64,000 nucleotides of DNA from Acidimicrobium ferrooxidans DSM 10331 (GCF_000023265.1 NC_013124.1:124001-188000), one strand, 5' to 3'; shown: positions 47,823 through 57,574, counted from the stretch's first letter. Notes: generated by a model not told the origin, from the sequence alone. Program-made: numbers and translations.

Positions 47823-50749
47823 CCACGACTGTCGAGCAGCGAGCCATCACCACGGTCCGGATGCTCTCGATCGACCAGGTCGAGGCGGCGAACTCGGGCC
47901 ATCCTGGCCTTCCCCTCGGACTCTCGCCGGTCGCCGTCACGATCTTTGCGCGCTTGATGCGGTTCGATCCGACAGATCCGGCCTGGCCCAACCGCGACCG
48001 GTTCGTCCTGTCCGCTGGTCACGGCTCGGCGATGCTGTACTCACTGCTCCACCTGTTCGGTTTCGACCTACCGATGGATGAGCTGCGCCGTTTCCGGCAG
48101 CTCAACTCGCGCACGCCCGGACACCCCGAGTACGGCCACACCGCAGGGGTCGAGGTCACGACCGGGCCGCTCGGGCAGGGCTTCGCGACCGCGGTCGGGC
48201 TCGCGCTCGCAGAACAGCTGCAGCGTCACGAGACGGAGCAGCGCTTCGGTGAGGCGCTCATCGACCATCACACCTTCGTGCTCGCGTCCGACGGCGACCT
48301 CATGGAGGGGATCAGCCACGAGGCGGCGTCACTCGCGGGCCATCTCGGGCTGGGTCGGCTCATCGTGGGGTACGACTCGAACGACATCACCATCGACGGG
48401 CCCGCGCACATCTCGTGCACTGACGATGTGCGCGAGCGCTTCCGTGGCTACGGGTGGCAGGTCCTCTCGGTCGAGGACACCGAAGACCCGGACGCCATCG
48501 AGGCGGTCTATCGGGTCGCGATGGCCGACGAGTCCCGCCCGAGCCTCATCATCCTTCCCACGCTGATCGGGCGCGGGGCCCCAACCAAGCAGGGAACGTC
48601 GAAGGTGCACGGTGCCGCCCTCGGACCCGACGAGTATCGGGCGACCAAGGAGTTCTATGGCTGGCCCGTCGACGAGGCGTTCGTCGTCCCCGATGACGTG
48701 CGCGCATGGGCCGACGAGGTGGTCGCCGCCAAGCGTGAGGTGGCTACCAAGTGGCGCGAACGGGCTCGTGAGGTGGGCTACGAGGCGCCCTCCATCCACC
48801 TCGACCCGCAGGTCCTCGAGGCGCTCGAGTTCCCGGAGGTCGATCCTGCGAAGGCCGTCGCGTCCCGCGTGGCGAGCCAGCACGTGCTCGAGCGGGCCAT
48901 GGTGGCGATCCCGACGCTGGTCGGAGGATCGGCGGATCTCGCCGAGTCCACCGGGACCAAGCTTGCGTTGCCCGTCATCGATCGCGAGCATCCGCTCGGA
49001 CGCATCGTCCACTTCGGCATCCGTGAGCACGCCATGGCCGCATGTGCCAACGGCCTTGCGCTCTCGGGCTTGCGCCCATGGGTCGCGACGTTCCTCGTGT
49101 TCTCCGACTATCTGCGGCCAAGTTTTCGTCTGTCGGCGATCATGGGTCTCCCGGTCATCTATCTGTTCACGCACGACTCCATCGGCGTGGGCGAGGATGG
49201 ACCGACGCACCAGCCGATCGAGCAGGTCGAGGCGCTGAGGATCATCCCGAACAGCGCGGTGGTACGACCAGCCGACGCCTTCGAAACCAACGAGGCGTGG
49301 GCAGCGGCGCTCGCCCACACGAGCGGTCCCATTGCGTTGATCTTGACTCGCCAGGGTCTTGCGCCCATGCCGACCGCGGACGAGCCTGGGTGGCTCGAGC
49401 GCCGTGGTGCTCGGATCGTGTACGGCGCCGACGTCGACCGACCTGATGTGGTTCTCGTCGCCTCGGGGTCGGAGGTCAACCTGTGCGTCGAGGCCGCGCA
49501 CGCGCTCCTCGAGGAGGAGGGGATCGTGGCGCGGGTCGTCTCCGTGCCGTGGCGCGAGCGCTTCCTCGCCATCGACGAGCAGGAGCGAGAGGAGCTCGCG
49601 CCGTCGGGGATTCCACGCCTGATCGTCGAGGCGAGCGTCGCGACCGGATGGGAGGCCTTCCTCCAGCCGGGGGACCGCCTCTACAACATCACTCGCTTCG
49701 GGCTGTCGGCTCCGATCAAGGACGTGCAGCGAGCGCTCGGCTTTACCGCCTCCGACGTCGCCGACGCCGCCGCAGAGCTCGTCGTGGACGGTTCGTTCTT
49801 GCGTCGTCCGGTCCACCTCGTCTCCGAGCTCCTCGCTGCGACGGAGGCCGCTGCGGTTGCGACCCAGGACCTCGTCGGCGATGGCGATCGCTCGGCAGCA
49901 GACCAAGCCGCGGTCTCGGCCATGCGTCGAGCGCTCGGTGCGCTCCCTGCGCGGGCCACCGTGATCGTGGGTGAGGGGGAGAAGGACCGAGCCCCCATGC
50001 TCTACGTGGGCGAGCGACTTGGCTCTGGTTCGGTCGCGGTCGATCTCGCGGTCGACCCGTTGGAGGGGACGACGTACGCGGCGACCGGCCGGGAGGGTGC
50101 CGTCTCGGTGCTCGCTGCGGCGCCCAATCGCGGCCTGCACCCCTTGCCAGGCTGGTACATGGAGAAGCTCGTGGTACCGGCCGAGGCCGCGGGAGTCGTC
50201 GACATCGAGGCACCGCTCGTCGAGAACGTTCGACGCGTGGCGCACCGTCTCGGACTTGCCATCTCGGAGACCCCGGTGGTCGTCCTCGCCAAGCCACGCC
50301 ACGAGGCGGCCATCCGAGAGCTGCGGGCCGCGCGGGTTCCGGTCGTCGAGATCCCAGACGGGGATGTGATGGCGAGCCTGCGCGTGCTCACCGGCGATCC
50401 CCGTATGCGCATGCTGTGGGGTATCGGTGGCACGCCAGAGGGCGTCATCACCGCCGCAGCCGCCTTGGCGCTGGCCGGCCAGATGCAGGCCCGCCTCCGC
50501 CCGCAGAGCGACGAGGAGCGATCGATCCTCGACGCATGGAAGCCCGATTGGGAGGAGCTTCGCTTCGAGGCGAGCGACCTCGCTCATCCTGAATCGGTCG
50601 TCGTCGCCTCGTCCGTAACCGGGGCGACCCCGCTTGTGCCACCGATGCCGCATGCGGATGGTTTCGTGATCGAAAGCCTCTGGATCGAGCCGGGACAGTT
50701 CGGCACGGTCCGGCGGGTCGTGAGCCTCCGGGGGGAGGAGGACGCATGA
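47819..50749 (+). CDS. transketolase-fructose/sedoheptulose bisphosphatase (class II) fusion
   Basis: A 976-residue fusion. Residues 1-658 are a full transketolase: ThDP/Mg motif ASDGDLMEGISHEAASLAG, FGIREHAMAACANGLALSG and HDSIGVGEDGPTHQPIEQ. From about residue 662 (RRPVHLVSELLAATEAAA) to the end it is a GlpX-type class II bisphosphatase, with VGEGEKDRAPMLYVGERLGSG, AVDLAVDPLEGTT and LWGIGGTPEGVITAAA. There is almost no linker. In the Calvin cycle the phosphatase makes fructose 6-phosphate (and, if dual specific, sedoheptulose 7-phosphate), both transketolase substrates. Gene order with rpe and prk supports this role. GTG 47819 overlaps rpe. Confidence 0.93.
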   Translation: MTTTVEQRAITTVRMLSIDQVEAANSGHPGLPLGLSPVAVTIFARLMRFDPTDPAWPNRDRFVLSAGHGSAMLYSLLHLFGFDLPMDELRRFRQLNSRTPGHPEYGHTAGVEVTTGPLGQGFATAVGLALAEQLQRHETEQRFGEALIDHHTFVLASDGDLMEGISHEAASLAGHLGLGRLIVGYDSNDITIDGPAHISCTDDVRERFRGYGWQVLSVEDTEDPDAIEAVYRVAMADESRPSLIILPTLIGRGAPTKQGTSKVHGAALGPDEYRATKEFYGWPVDEAFVVPDDVRAWADEVVAAKREVATKWRERAREVGYEAPSIHLDPQVLEALEFPEVDPAKAVASRVASQHVLERAMVAIPTLVGGSADLAESTGTKLALPVIDREHPLGRIVHFGIREHAMAACANGLALSGLRPWVATFLVFSDYLRPSFRLSAIMGLPVIYLFTHDSIGVGEDGPTHQPIEQVEALRIIPNSAVVRPADAFETNEAWAAALAHTSGPIALILTRQGLAPMPTADEPGWLERRGARIVYGADVDRPDVVLVASGSEVNLCVEAAHALLEEEGIVARVVSVPWRERFLAIDEQEREELAPSGIPRLIVEASVATGWEAFLQPGDRLYNITRFGLSAPIKDVQRALGFTASDVADAAAELVVDGSFLRRPVHLVSELLAATEAAAVATQDLVGDGDRSAADQAAVSAMRRALGALPARATVIVGEGEKDRAPMLYVGERLGSGSVAVDLAVDPLEGTTYAATGREGAVSVLAAAPNRGLHPLPGWYMEKLVVPAEAAGVVDIEAPLVENVRRVAHRLGLAISETPVVVLAKPRHEAAIRELRAARVPVVEIPDGDVMASLRVLTGDPRMRMLWGIGGTPEGVITAAAALALAGQMQARLRPQSDEERSILDAWKPDWEELRFEASDLAHPESVVVASSVTGATPLVPPMPHADGFVIESLWIEPGQFGTVRRVVSLRGEEDA

Positions 50750-51714
50750 TCGATGTTGTGCGAAAGGAACCGTCAATGTCCCATCGAGTGGCCGCCATCC
50801 AGAAGGCGACGGCGCGAGGAGCGCATCCGACGCGCGTGACGATGCTCGCGATCGCCGGAGACTCCGCTTCTGGCAAGACGACCCTGACGAAGGGCATCAC
50901 CCAGGCGCTCGGCGCCGAGCGTATCGCGTCGTTCTGCACCGATGATTATCACCGCTACGACCGGGAGGAGCGGCGTGGACTCCCGTTCACGCCGCTGCAT
51001 CCCGAGTGCAACTACCTCGACATTCTCGAGCAGCATCTCCAGCTCTTGACCCTCGGACAATCGGTGTTGAAGCCGGTGTACCACCATTCGACGGGCACGC
51101 TGGGTCGGCCGGTGCTCTTCGAGCCCAAGGAGATCGTCATCGTCGAGGGTCTGTTCCCACTGTGGTCGAAGCTGTCGCGGGCCACGTTCGACGTCACCGT
51201 CTTCTTGGACCCACCAGAGGAGGTCCGGCGTCGCTGGAAGATCCAGCGCGACACGGGCAAGCGTGGCTACAGCGAGGACCAAGTGCTCGCCGAGCTCGAG
51301 CGTCGCGAGCCCGAGTCGGACGCTTATATCCGTCCGCAGCGTCGCAACGCAGACATCGTGATTTCGTTCGCTCCGGTTGCGGGCCGGACCGGCGGAGACG
51401 AGACGATGAGCGCGACCATCTTGCTGCGTCCGACGATCCCGCACCCCGACCTGTCGTCGGTGCTCACGGGCGACACGCGTGAGTCGGTCCACCTGAAGCT
51501 GATTCGTGACCAAGACGGCAAGCCGGTGGATGCCCTCCACGTCCACGGCCATGCTCCGACCGAGGTGACCCAGGTCGTCGAGGAGGTGCTCTGGGACCAC
51601 ATCGGGCTCCCAGGGCCGATCCCCGAACCGCTCGGGGTCATCGGACCGGGCAAGCGCTCGGCGTCACTGGCGATCGCGCAGCTGCTCCTCATCTACCACC
51701 TGATCCACGCATAG
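50746..51714 (+). CDS. prk: phosphoribulokinase, class II type
   Basis: A 322-residue kinase that makes ribulose 1,5-bisphosphate from ribulose 5-phosphate and ATP. The P-loop is AGDSASGKTT; CTDDYHRYDREER and the segment FLDPPEEVRRRWKIQRDTGKRG are closest in pattern to class II (cyanobacterial/plant) enzymes. ATG 50746 overlaps the fusion stop (ATGA). An internal ATG at 50776 with GAAAGGA upstream is an alternative start that would shorten the protein by 10 residues. Confidence 0.92.
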   Translation: MIDVVRKEPSMSHRVAAIQKATARGAHPTRVTMLAIAGDSASGKTTLTKGITQALGAERIASFCTDDYHRYDREERRGLPFTPLHPECNYLDILEQHLQLLTLGQSVLKPVYHHSTGTLGRPVLFEPKEIVIVEGLFPLWSKLSRATFDVTVFLDPPEEVRRRWKIQRDTGKRGYSEDQVLAELERREPESDAYIRPQRRNADIVISFAPVAGRTGGDETMSATILLRPTIPHPDLSSVLTGDTRESVHLKLIRDQDGKPVDALHVHGHAPTEVTQVVEEVLWDHIGLPGPIPEPLGVIGPGKRSASLAIAQLLLIYHLIHA

Positions 51715-51730
51715 CCGGGTCGGGCGTGTC

Positions 51731-52504
51731 CTACTCCGAGGCGTCGCGCGCCTCGGAGTCGGCAGACCGCCAGCTCACCGAGCTCACGGCGGGTTCGAGG
51801 CTGAGGCGAGAGATGGCTTGTTCCACGGCGAGGTCGTCCTGGCCTTCGGCGACGAGGTCTGCCTCGACGAGCACGAGGCCGGGCTCATGACGCAGCTCCT
51901 GGCTGCGCACGCCGCGGAGCCGAAACGCGCCGGCTGAGGCTGCTTGGGTGATGAGCGCCCGGATGTGGGCTTCGGCTGGCTCTTGACAGACGACCGAGAG
52001 CGTCCACTCGAAGCGCACCTCTTCGGCCTCGCGCTGCGGACGTCGGTCGAGGGTGCGGGCGAGCGGCCGTAGCCCGACGTGGGCTGCGAGGACCGTGAGC
52101 GCAGCCAGCAGCGCCAACATGAGGTAGCCAGTGCCCGTGAGGGCGCCGATGGCGGCCGCGCACCAGATCGTGGCTGCGGTGTTGATGCCGCGCACGTTCA
52201 CGCCATCGCGGATGATGACGCCGGCACCGAGGAACCCGATGCCCGAGACGATGTAGGCGGTGACCCTCGTGAAGTCCACCGATTCGTGTGCCGTCGCGGC
52301 GATGGGGCTGGTGGCAAGGAGCAGCGAGAGCTGTTCGAAGAGGGCGGCGCCGAGCGCCACGAGGGCGTTCGTGCGTAGCCCTGCCATGCGCGAGCGCCAC
52401 TGGCGTTCGGCACCGACGATCGCACCGAACAGCGCAGCGAGGACGGAGCGCACGAGGAAGGTCCAGGTCACCCCTGGGACGAGGGGAGCGGCGAGGTGGC
52501 GCAT
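51731..52504 (-). CDS. MgtC/SapB-family membrane protein
   Basis: A 257-residue protein with about four to five N-terminal membrane helices, including the family signature LFGAIVGAERQWRSRMAGLRTNALVALGAALF and IVSGIGFLGAGVIIRDGVNVRGINTAATIWCAAAIG. The C-terminal 100 residues form an ACT-like cytoplasmic domain. Relatives are linked to Mg2+ limitation and membrane potential; the exact role here is unknown. The minus-strand ATG at 52504, behind GGGAGGCC, is preferred over farther upstream starts that add a non-homologous, Arg-rich leader. Confidence 0.85.
   Translation of the reverse strand: MRHLAAPLVPGVTWTFLVRSVLAALFGAIVGAERQWRSRMAGLRTNALVALGAALFEQLSLLLATSPIAATAHESVDFTRVTAYIVSGIGFLGAGVIIRDGVNVRGINTAATIWCAAAIGALTGTGYLMLALLAALTVLAAHVGLRPLARTLDRRPQREAEEVRFEWTLSVVCQEPAEAHIRALITQAASAGAFRLRGVRSQELRHEPGLVLVEADLVAEGQDDLAVEQAISRLSLEPAVSSVSWRSADSEARDASE
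51733..51759. terminator. bidirectional hairpin between prk and the MgtC-like gene
   Basis: A perfect 11-bp stem ACTCCGAGGCG/CGCCTCGGAGT (51733-51743 with 51749-51759) around a 5-nt loop. It lies 18 bases after the prk stop and overlaps the last codons of the convergent minus-strand gene. Confidence 0.7.
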
Positions 52505-52709
52505 GAGGGCCTCCCGAGGTTGCGGTCGGGGGTAGTCCACCGGTCGAGAGTGACCACGAGCTGAACGAAACCTTGCGAGGCGTTGACAATGCGACTGCCC
52601 GTGCGGAACAGGTCGCTGTGTTGTCTCGTCGATCACCGACACGGCAGTGGTGCACCGTGGTCCGTGCTCCTGCGGGGCGGTGCTCGTGAACGGTTCCTGC
52701 GAGCGATGC

Positions 52710-52747
52710 TGAAAGCGTTTGCATGTCGTTCACGTAAGCGCTATCAT
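52710..52747 (+). promoter_or_regulatory. promoter and LacI-type operator before the sugar-uptake regulator
   Basis: In the 329-base gap between the MgtC-like gene and the LacI gene. TGAAAGC-GTTTGCA (52710-52723) is a LacI-family style palindrome with a central CG, 5 of 7 arm positions matching. A -35 TTGCAT (52719-52724) and -10 TATCAT (52742-52747) are 17 bp apart, with the operator overlapping the -35, which fits autorepression. The rest of the gap shows no gene. Confidence 0.65.
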
Positions 52748-52833
52748 CTGGCCTACGTTCGCTGGTATGCGAACCGGGGAACTTGGTGGGGGTCGTCGGT
52801 CGTGCGGTGTGATCAGGGCGCTGGGATCGCGCG

Positions 52834-53967
52834 ATGAGCGCTGCTCGCGCGACGATCTTCGATGTCGCAGCCGAAGCCGGCGTGTCGGTCGCGAGCGTCT
52901 CCCGGGCGCTGCGCGACATTCCTGGCGTACGTCCGGAGCTACGAGCGCACATTCGTCAGATCGCCGAGCGACTCGGGTACGTGCCGAGTGCCCCGGCCGC
53001 GTCGCTGGCGTCGCGGCGCCTCGGTGCGATCGGCTTGGTCTTCCCGGACCTCGATGATCCGTCGGTCGACCCAGGGCTCGACGAGGATCAAGAGGGTCGG
53101 CTCTATGCCGACGAGGTGATTCGCGGAGCCGAGCGCGCTGCACGTTCCCACGGGGTCGCGCTCCTCGTCGCCGCTACCCATCAGCGCGAGGCCGCCGAGC
53201 TCGTGCGTTTCGTCTCTGCTCGTGTCGACGGCATGGTGATGCTCTCACGGGTGCTCGCCGACGTCGAGGTCCGGGCCTTGGCGGAGCGGGTTCCGCTCGT
53301 GCAGCTCGCCGGGCGGAGTCGGTTGCGGGGGGCGGACGTGGTCCGAGTCGACAACGAGCGGGGCATCGAGGAGATCACGCGGCATCTGCTCGTCGATCAC
53401 GGCTACGCCGACGTCCGGTTCGTCGGAGGTCCGGTTCGCTCGCCGGATGCTCGCAGTCGTCTTGAGGCCTTCCAGCGCACGGTACGGATGCTCGGGCGCG
53501 ACGATCTGGCCGAGCCGATCGCGCGCGGAGACTTTCGCGAGTCAAGCGGCTGGTCCATCGCGTCCACGCTGCTCGAACGCGGCCCCGTGCCACGTGCGCT
53601 GGTGGTGGGGAACGACCAGATGGCTGTCGCGATCGTGCTCGCCCTCCGGAACGCGGGCCTGCGCGTCCCCGACGACGTTGCGGTGACCGGCTTCGACGAT
53701 ACGCAGCTCGCGCGCCTGACCTATCCCGGCCTGACGACCGTGCGCCAGCCGATGCGTGACCTGGGAAGGCTCAGTGTCGAGCTCCTCATCGATCGGATCG
53801 AAGGTCGAGCCGCGCCAGGCCGCATGATCACGCTCCCGACCGAGGTCGTGCGACGGCGTAGCTGTGGGTGCACGTCGGCGTCGTGGCCCGGAGAACTCGT
53901 CGCACCCAGCGGTGCAGCGGAGCCGGTGACGAGCACGGTCGGGACGGCGATGAGAGGAGCCCAGTGA
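52834..53967 (+). CDS. LacI-family transcriptional regulator
   Basis: A 377-residue repressor. The N-terminal helix-turn-helix (TIFDVAAEAGVSVASVSRALRDIPGVRPELRAHIRQIAERLGYVP) is classical, followed by a periplasmic-binding-type sugar sensor (AIGLVFPDLDD; DGMVMLSRVL; AVTGFDDTQLARLTYPGLTTVRQP). It probably controls the downstream glycosidase and transporter genes and itself. The following gene begins 4 bases before its stop. Confidence 0.93.
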   Translation: MSAARATIFDVAAEAGVSVASVSRALRDIPGVRPELRAHIRQIAERLGYVPSAPAASLASRRLGAIGLVFPDLDDPSVDPGLDEDQEGRLYADEVIRGAERAARSHGVALLVAATHQREAAELVRFVSARVDGMVMLSRVLADVEVRALAERVPLVQLAGRSRLRGADVVRVDNERGIEEITRHLLVDHGYADVRFVGGPVRSPDARSRLEAFQRTVRMLGRDDLAEPIARGDFRESSGWSIASTLLERGPVPRALVVGNDQMAVAIVLALRNAGLRVPDDVAVTGFDDTQLARLTYPGLTTVRQPMRDLGRLSVELLIDRIEGRAAPGRMITLPTEVVRRRSCGCTSASWPGELVAPSGAAEPVTSTVGTAMRGAQ

Positions 53968-55799
53968 AAGCCCACGGAGAGCAGCAGGACGCGACCCGGG
54001 CGGTACTCGAGCGCTGGGAGGAGGGAACTCGTGAGCGACGTGTCGACGAGCACGTTGGTCACCTTCCTCCCCCGACGGGCGTCGAGGCCTGGCGTGGCTC
54101 GGGCTGCGTCACCATCACATGGCAGCGTGTCGAGGGTGCGGTGTGCTATCTCGTCGAGCGGGCGCCGAGTCCGGACGGTCCGTGGACGGTGCTTCGGCGC
54201 GCCGAGCACGACCTCGTCGAAGTCGCTGGGCCTCCAACGCTGGACACGAGCCGGGAGGCGGGCGGTTGGTACCGGGTGGCGGCACTCGAAGATGTGGGTC
54301 GTCGTCCGACGTCGTTCTCCGATCCGGTCGAGGCGCGCGATGGCGACCGCAGCGCAGCGGTGACGGTACGGGTCGAGGCGTCGTCCCCGGTCGGCTCACT
54401 CGCGCCCGTGTGGTGGATGGTGGGCTCCGAGCGGCCAGGGCAGCTGCTCCTTCGCGACGACGGCTTCGGTCATGACGTTCGGGCCGAGGTGCTCGAGGCC
54501 TATCGCCGGGCCGCGGCGATCGGCGTGACGCACGTTCGGGCGCACTGCTGGCTCGATGACGCCTTTGGGATGGTGGACGCGTCTGGTCGCCTGACCGAGA
54601 CGAGCGCGCTCGACGAGGTGCTCGATCTCGTGCTCGCCAGTGGTCTTCGCCCGATCGTGGAGCTGTCCTTTACGCCATCATCCCTGGCCACGGATCCAGC
54701 GGCAACCGTGTTCACCTATCGGGCCAACGTGTCGCCTCCCGCTGACCTCGTTCGCTACGGCGAACTCGTGGCGCAGGTGGTGCGCCACATGATCGAGCGC
54801 TACGGCGCCGACGAAGTCCGCGAGTGGGCGTTCGAGGTGTGGAACGAGCCCAACTTGGCCGTCTTCTGGACCGGCGACATGGCTGCCTACTTCGCACTGT
54901 ACGACCGGGTCGCGAGGGCGGTGAAGGAGGTGGATCCGGCGCTACGTGTGGGAGGCCCCGCAACCGCGGGAAGCGGGTGGATCGCGCCGTTCCTCGACTT
55001 CGTCCACGAGACCGATGCGCCGTTGGACTTCCTGTCGACGCACACCTATGGCGGTATGCCTCTCGACCTGCGTGCCCAGCTTGCGCGCGTCGGTCGGGGG
55101 GACGTCCCCGTGTGGTGGACCGAGTGGGGCGTGTCGCCGACGCACCACGCGCGGGTCAACGACGGGGCCTTTGGTGCGCCCTTCGTGGTGCGCGGCATGA
55201 AGGCAGCACAGCAGATCGCAGCTGCCCTCTCGTATTGGGTGGTGAGCGACCACTTCGAGGAGCTCGGCAGGCCGGAACGCCTCGCCGCGGGAGGTTTCGG
55301 GCTGTTGACGGTCGGCAACCTTCCGAAGTCGCGCTGGCACGCGCTCAGTCTCGTCGCTGAGCTGCCTTCTCGAATCGTGGCGACCGAGGTGGAGGGCGAC
55401 GGTGCTGGAGCACTCGTGGACGGGTGGGCGGGTGCCGATGCGGAGCGGGTCGACGTTCTCGTGTGGAACGGCTCGCACGATGCGGCCGACGCCGAGGGTC
55501 GCGGTGACCTCGATCGGACGGTGACTGTGACGCTCGAAGGGCTCGAGGACGGCGAGTGGCTGCTCGAGCTCACGCGCGTCGATCGGGATCACGCTTCGTT
55601 CCTCGAGGCGATCGCGGGTGAGGACCCATGGCCTGGGCCCGAGGCCACGGCGGCCCTCCGGGAGCGCGCGGCGCTGCGGGTCGAGCCGGCTGGCCGAACC
55701 TCCGTCGTCGACGGGGGGCGCATCGAGATGACCGTGCGCGTGCCGATGCCCGGGTTGGTGCGGCTCAGGGCACGCCGCGCGAGGAGTTGGGAGGCCTGA
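53964..55799 (+). CDS. GH39-like glycoside hydrolase
   Basis: A 611-residue clan GH-A type enzyme. A fibronectin-like N-terminal domain (about residues 35-120) precedes the TIM barrel. The acid/base Glu is probably E295 (FEVWNEPNLAVFW) and the nucleophile E387 (VWWTEWGVSPTHH), the arrangement seen in GH39 beta-xylosidases and iduronidases, although the spacing is shorter. There is no signal peptide, so it probably acts on imported oligosaccharides. GTG 53964 after AGAGGAG overlaps the regulator stop. Substrate not determined. Confidence 0.8.
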   Translation: MKAHGEQQDATRAVLERWEEGTRERRVDEHVGHLPPPTGVEAWRGSGCVTITWQRVEGAVCYLVERAPSPDGPWTVLRRAEHDLVEVAGPPTLDTSREAGGWYRVAALEDVGRRPTSFSDPVEARDGDRSAAVTVRVEASSPVGSLAPVWWMVGSERPGQLLLRDDGFGHDVRAEVLEAYRRAAAIGVTHVRAHCWLDDAFGMVDASGRLTETSALDEVLDLVLASGLRPIVELSFTPSSLATDPAATVFTYRANVSPPADLVRYGELVAQVVRHMIERYGADEVREWAFEVWNEPNLAVFWTGDMAAYFALYDRVARAVKEVDPALRVGGPATAGSGWIAPFLDFVHETDAPLDFLSTHTYGGMPLDLRAQLARVGRGDVPVWWTEWGVSPTHHARVNDGAFGAPFVVRGMKAAQQIAAALSYWVVSDHFEELGRPERLAAGGFGLLTVGNLPKSRWHALSLVAELPSRIVATEVEGDGAGALVDGWAGADAERVDVLVWNGSHDAADAEGRGDLDRTVTVTLEGLEDGEWLLELTRVDRDHASFLEAIAGEDPWPGPEATAALRERAALRVEPAGRTSVVDGGRIEMTVRVPMPGLVRLRARRARSWEA

Positions 55800-55891
55800 G
55801 GGTCGACCAACGCGAGGGCCAGGGCCCGCGGCGAACGGCGTAAGAGTTTCGACCGCGGGACCTGGCGTGGGATAGACAAAGGGGGATCATA

Positions 55892-57574
55892 GTGAGTGGA
55901 CAGGTAGCTCGCTGGAGGACTGGTCGGCGATCGCGGCCGATCCAGGGATTGATGGTGGGGCTCGCGGGCGCCGCGGTGCTCGCGGCGTGTGGGTCGGCAT
56001 CGACGTCGTCGGCGTCCTCGACGACGAAGGTGTCGCCGACGCTCACCATCGGGGTCGACAACGGCTCGCCGACCCTGCAGGACGATTTCAATCCGTTCTC
56101 GGGCAACCAGCGCATCGGCACGACCTACATGTACGAGCCGCTGGCCTGGGTCAACCCGCTGCAAGGGACGACGGTCCCGCTGCTGGCGGCGTCCGAGCAC
56201 TTCACCAACCCGACCACACTCGTCGTCACGCTGCGCAGTGGAATGAAGTGGTCGAACGGAGCGCCGATCACGCCAGCGGACGTGGTGTTCACGTTCGACA
56301 TGCTCAAGCAGTACCCGGCCCTCGACGGTGCGGGGATCTGGGATCACGTGTCGTCCGTGACCTCGAGCGGCTCGACGATCACCTTCACGTTCACCGCACC
56401 GGATGTGCCGTTCGCCCAGTCGATCCTCGAGACGCCGATCGTGCCGAAGTCGGTGTGGTCGTCGGTGTCGAATCCGGTGACGTTCACCAACACGAACCCG
56501 GTGGTCTCGGGGCCCTTCGTGCTGAAGTCGTTCAATCCGAACGAGTACGTGCTCGCGAAGAATCCCGACTTCTGGGACGCATCGTCCGTCGAGGTCAAGA
56601 CCATCAACTTCCCAGCGTTGACGGGCAACCAGACCTCCCAGCTGACGCTCGCACAGGGGGGCTACGATTGGGCGACGCTCTTCATCCCGGATGTCCAGAA
56701 GGTGTGGGTCGCCAAGGATCCGGCAACCAACAAGTACTGGTTCCCGAGCGGCGGTGAGATCACCCTCTTCTTGAACCTCGCGAAGGCGCCTTTCTCCTCC
56801 GTCGCGTTCCGCCAGGGCATCTCGGCGGCTCTCGATCGTTCCACGATCGCGACGAAGGCAGAGGACGGCTACGTGCCGGTTGCAAGCCAGACGGGACTCT
56901 TGCTGCCCAACCTGAAGCAGTGGCTCGATCCCGCGATCCCCAACAGCGGCTACGTGAGCTACGACCCAACGGCGGCGCTCGCCGACTTCGCGAAGGCTGG
57001 CTACCACCTCAGCGGCGGCAAGCTGACCGGTCCGAGTGGTGCCGTCTCCATGTCGATCATCGTCCCGAACGGCTTCTCTGACTGGATCGAGGCAGCCCAG
57101 GTGATCAGCCAAGAGCTGGCGAAGGTGGGCATCTCCGTGACGCTCCAGACGCCGGAGTACGCCGCCTACGCGAGCGACCTGTCCACGGGGTCGTTTACCG
57201 GAGCCATCGGTGCCTTCGGCGGTACGGGCAACCCGTACAACGACCTCCACGGCCTGCTCGCGGCGTCGCTCGCCGCACCGCTCGGACAGACGGCGGCCTC
57301 GAACTACGAGCGGTGGGTCAATCCGACGACGGAGACCTATCTGCACGCGCTGGCTGCCGCGGTCACGACGAGCGCGCAGCGCAACGCCGTCTACGGGCTC
57401 GAGCAACAGATGGTGAACGATGTCCCGGTCGTGGTGCTCTACCAAGGGGCGATCTGGAGCGAGTTCTCGACGAAGAACTTCGTCGGCTGGCCGTCGGCCC
57501 AGGACCCGTACGCGCCACCGCAGCCCTACGGTCAAGCGCCGCTGGTCATCATGACGCACCTCAGGCTTCGTTAG
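55892..57574 (+). CDS. ABC transporter substrate-binding lipoprotein (SBP family 5)
   Basis: A 560-residue lipoprotein. The signal peptide ends at the lipobox VLAACGS (Cys about residue 31), followed by a Ser/Thr spacer. The family 5 fold is shown by LTIGVDNGSPTLQDDFNPFSG, SNGAPITPADVVFTFDML and FRQGISAALDRSTIA. Members bind oligopeptides or, when next to glycosidases, oligosaccharides. GTG 55892 is poorly covered by an SD (AAAGGGGG). A strong hairpin separates it from the permease genes. Confidence 0.92.
   Translation: MSGQVARWRTGRRSRPIQGLMVGLAGAAVLAACGSASTSSASSTTKVSPTLTIGVDNGSPTLQDDFNPFSGNQRIGTTYMYEPLAWVNPLQGTTVPLLAASEHFTNPTTLVVTLRSGMKWSNGAPITPADVVFTFDMLKQYPALDGAGIWDHVSSVTSSGSTITFTFTAPDVPFAQSILETPIVPKSVWSSVSNPVTFTNTNPVVSGPFVLKSFNPNEYVLAKNPDFWDASSVEVKTINFPALTGNQTSQLTLAQGGYDWATLFIPDVQKVWVAKDPATNKYWFPSGGEITLFLNLAKAPFSSVAFRQGISAALDRSTIATKAEDGYVPVASQTGLLLPNLKQWLDPAIPNSGYVSYDPTAALADFAKAGYHLSGGKLTGPSGAVSMSIIVPNGFSDWIEAAQVISQELAKVGISVTLQTPEYAAYASDLSTGSFTGAIGAFGGTGNPYNDLHGLLAASLAAPLGQTAASNYERWVNPTTETYLHALAAAVTTSAQRNAVYGLEQQMVNDVPVVVLYQGAIWSEFSTKNFVGWPSAQDPYAPPQPYGQAPLVIMTHLRLR

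Noticed and set aside
48329-50776. Minus-strand open frame of about 815 codons
   Set aside because: It is antisense to the transketolase-FBPase gene and has no domain features.
52079-52535. Plus-strand small open frames opposite the MgtC-like gene
   Set aside because: They show no family pattern, while the minus strand has a clear MgtC signature with a good ribosome binding site.
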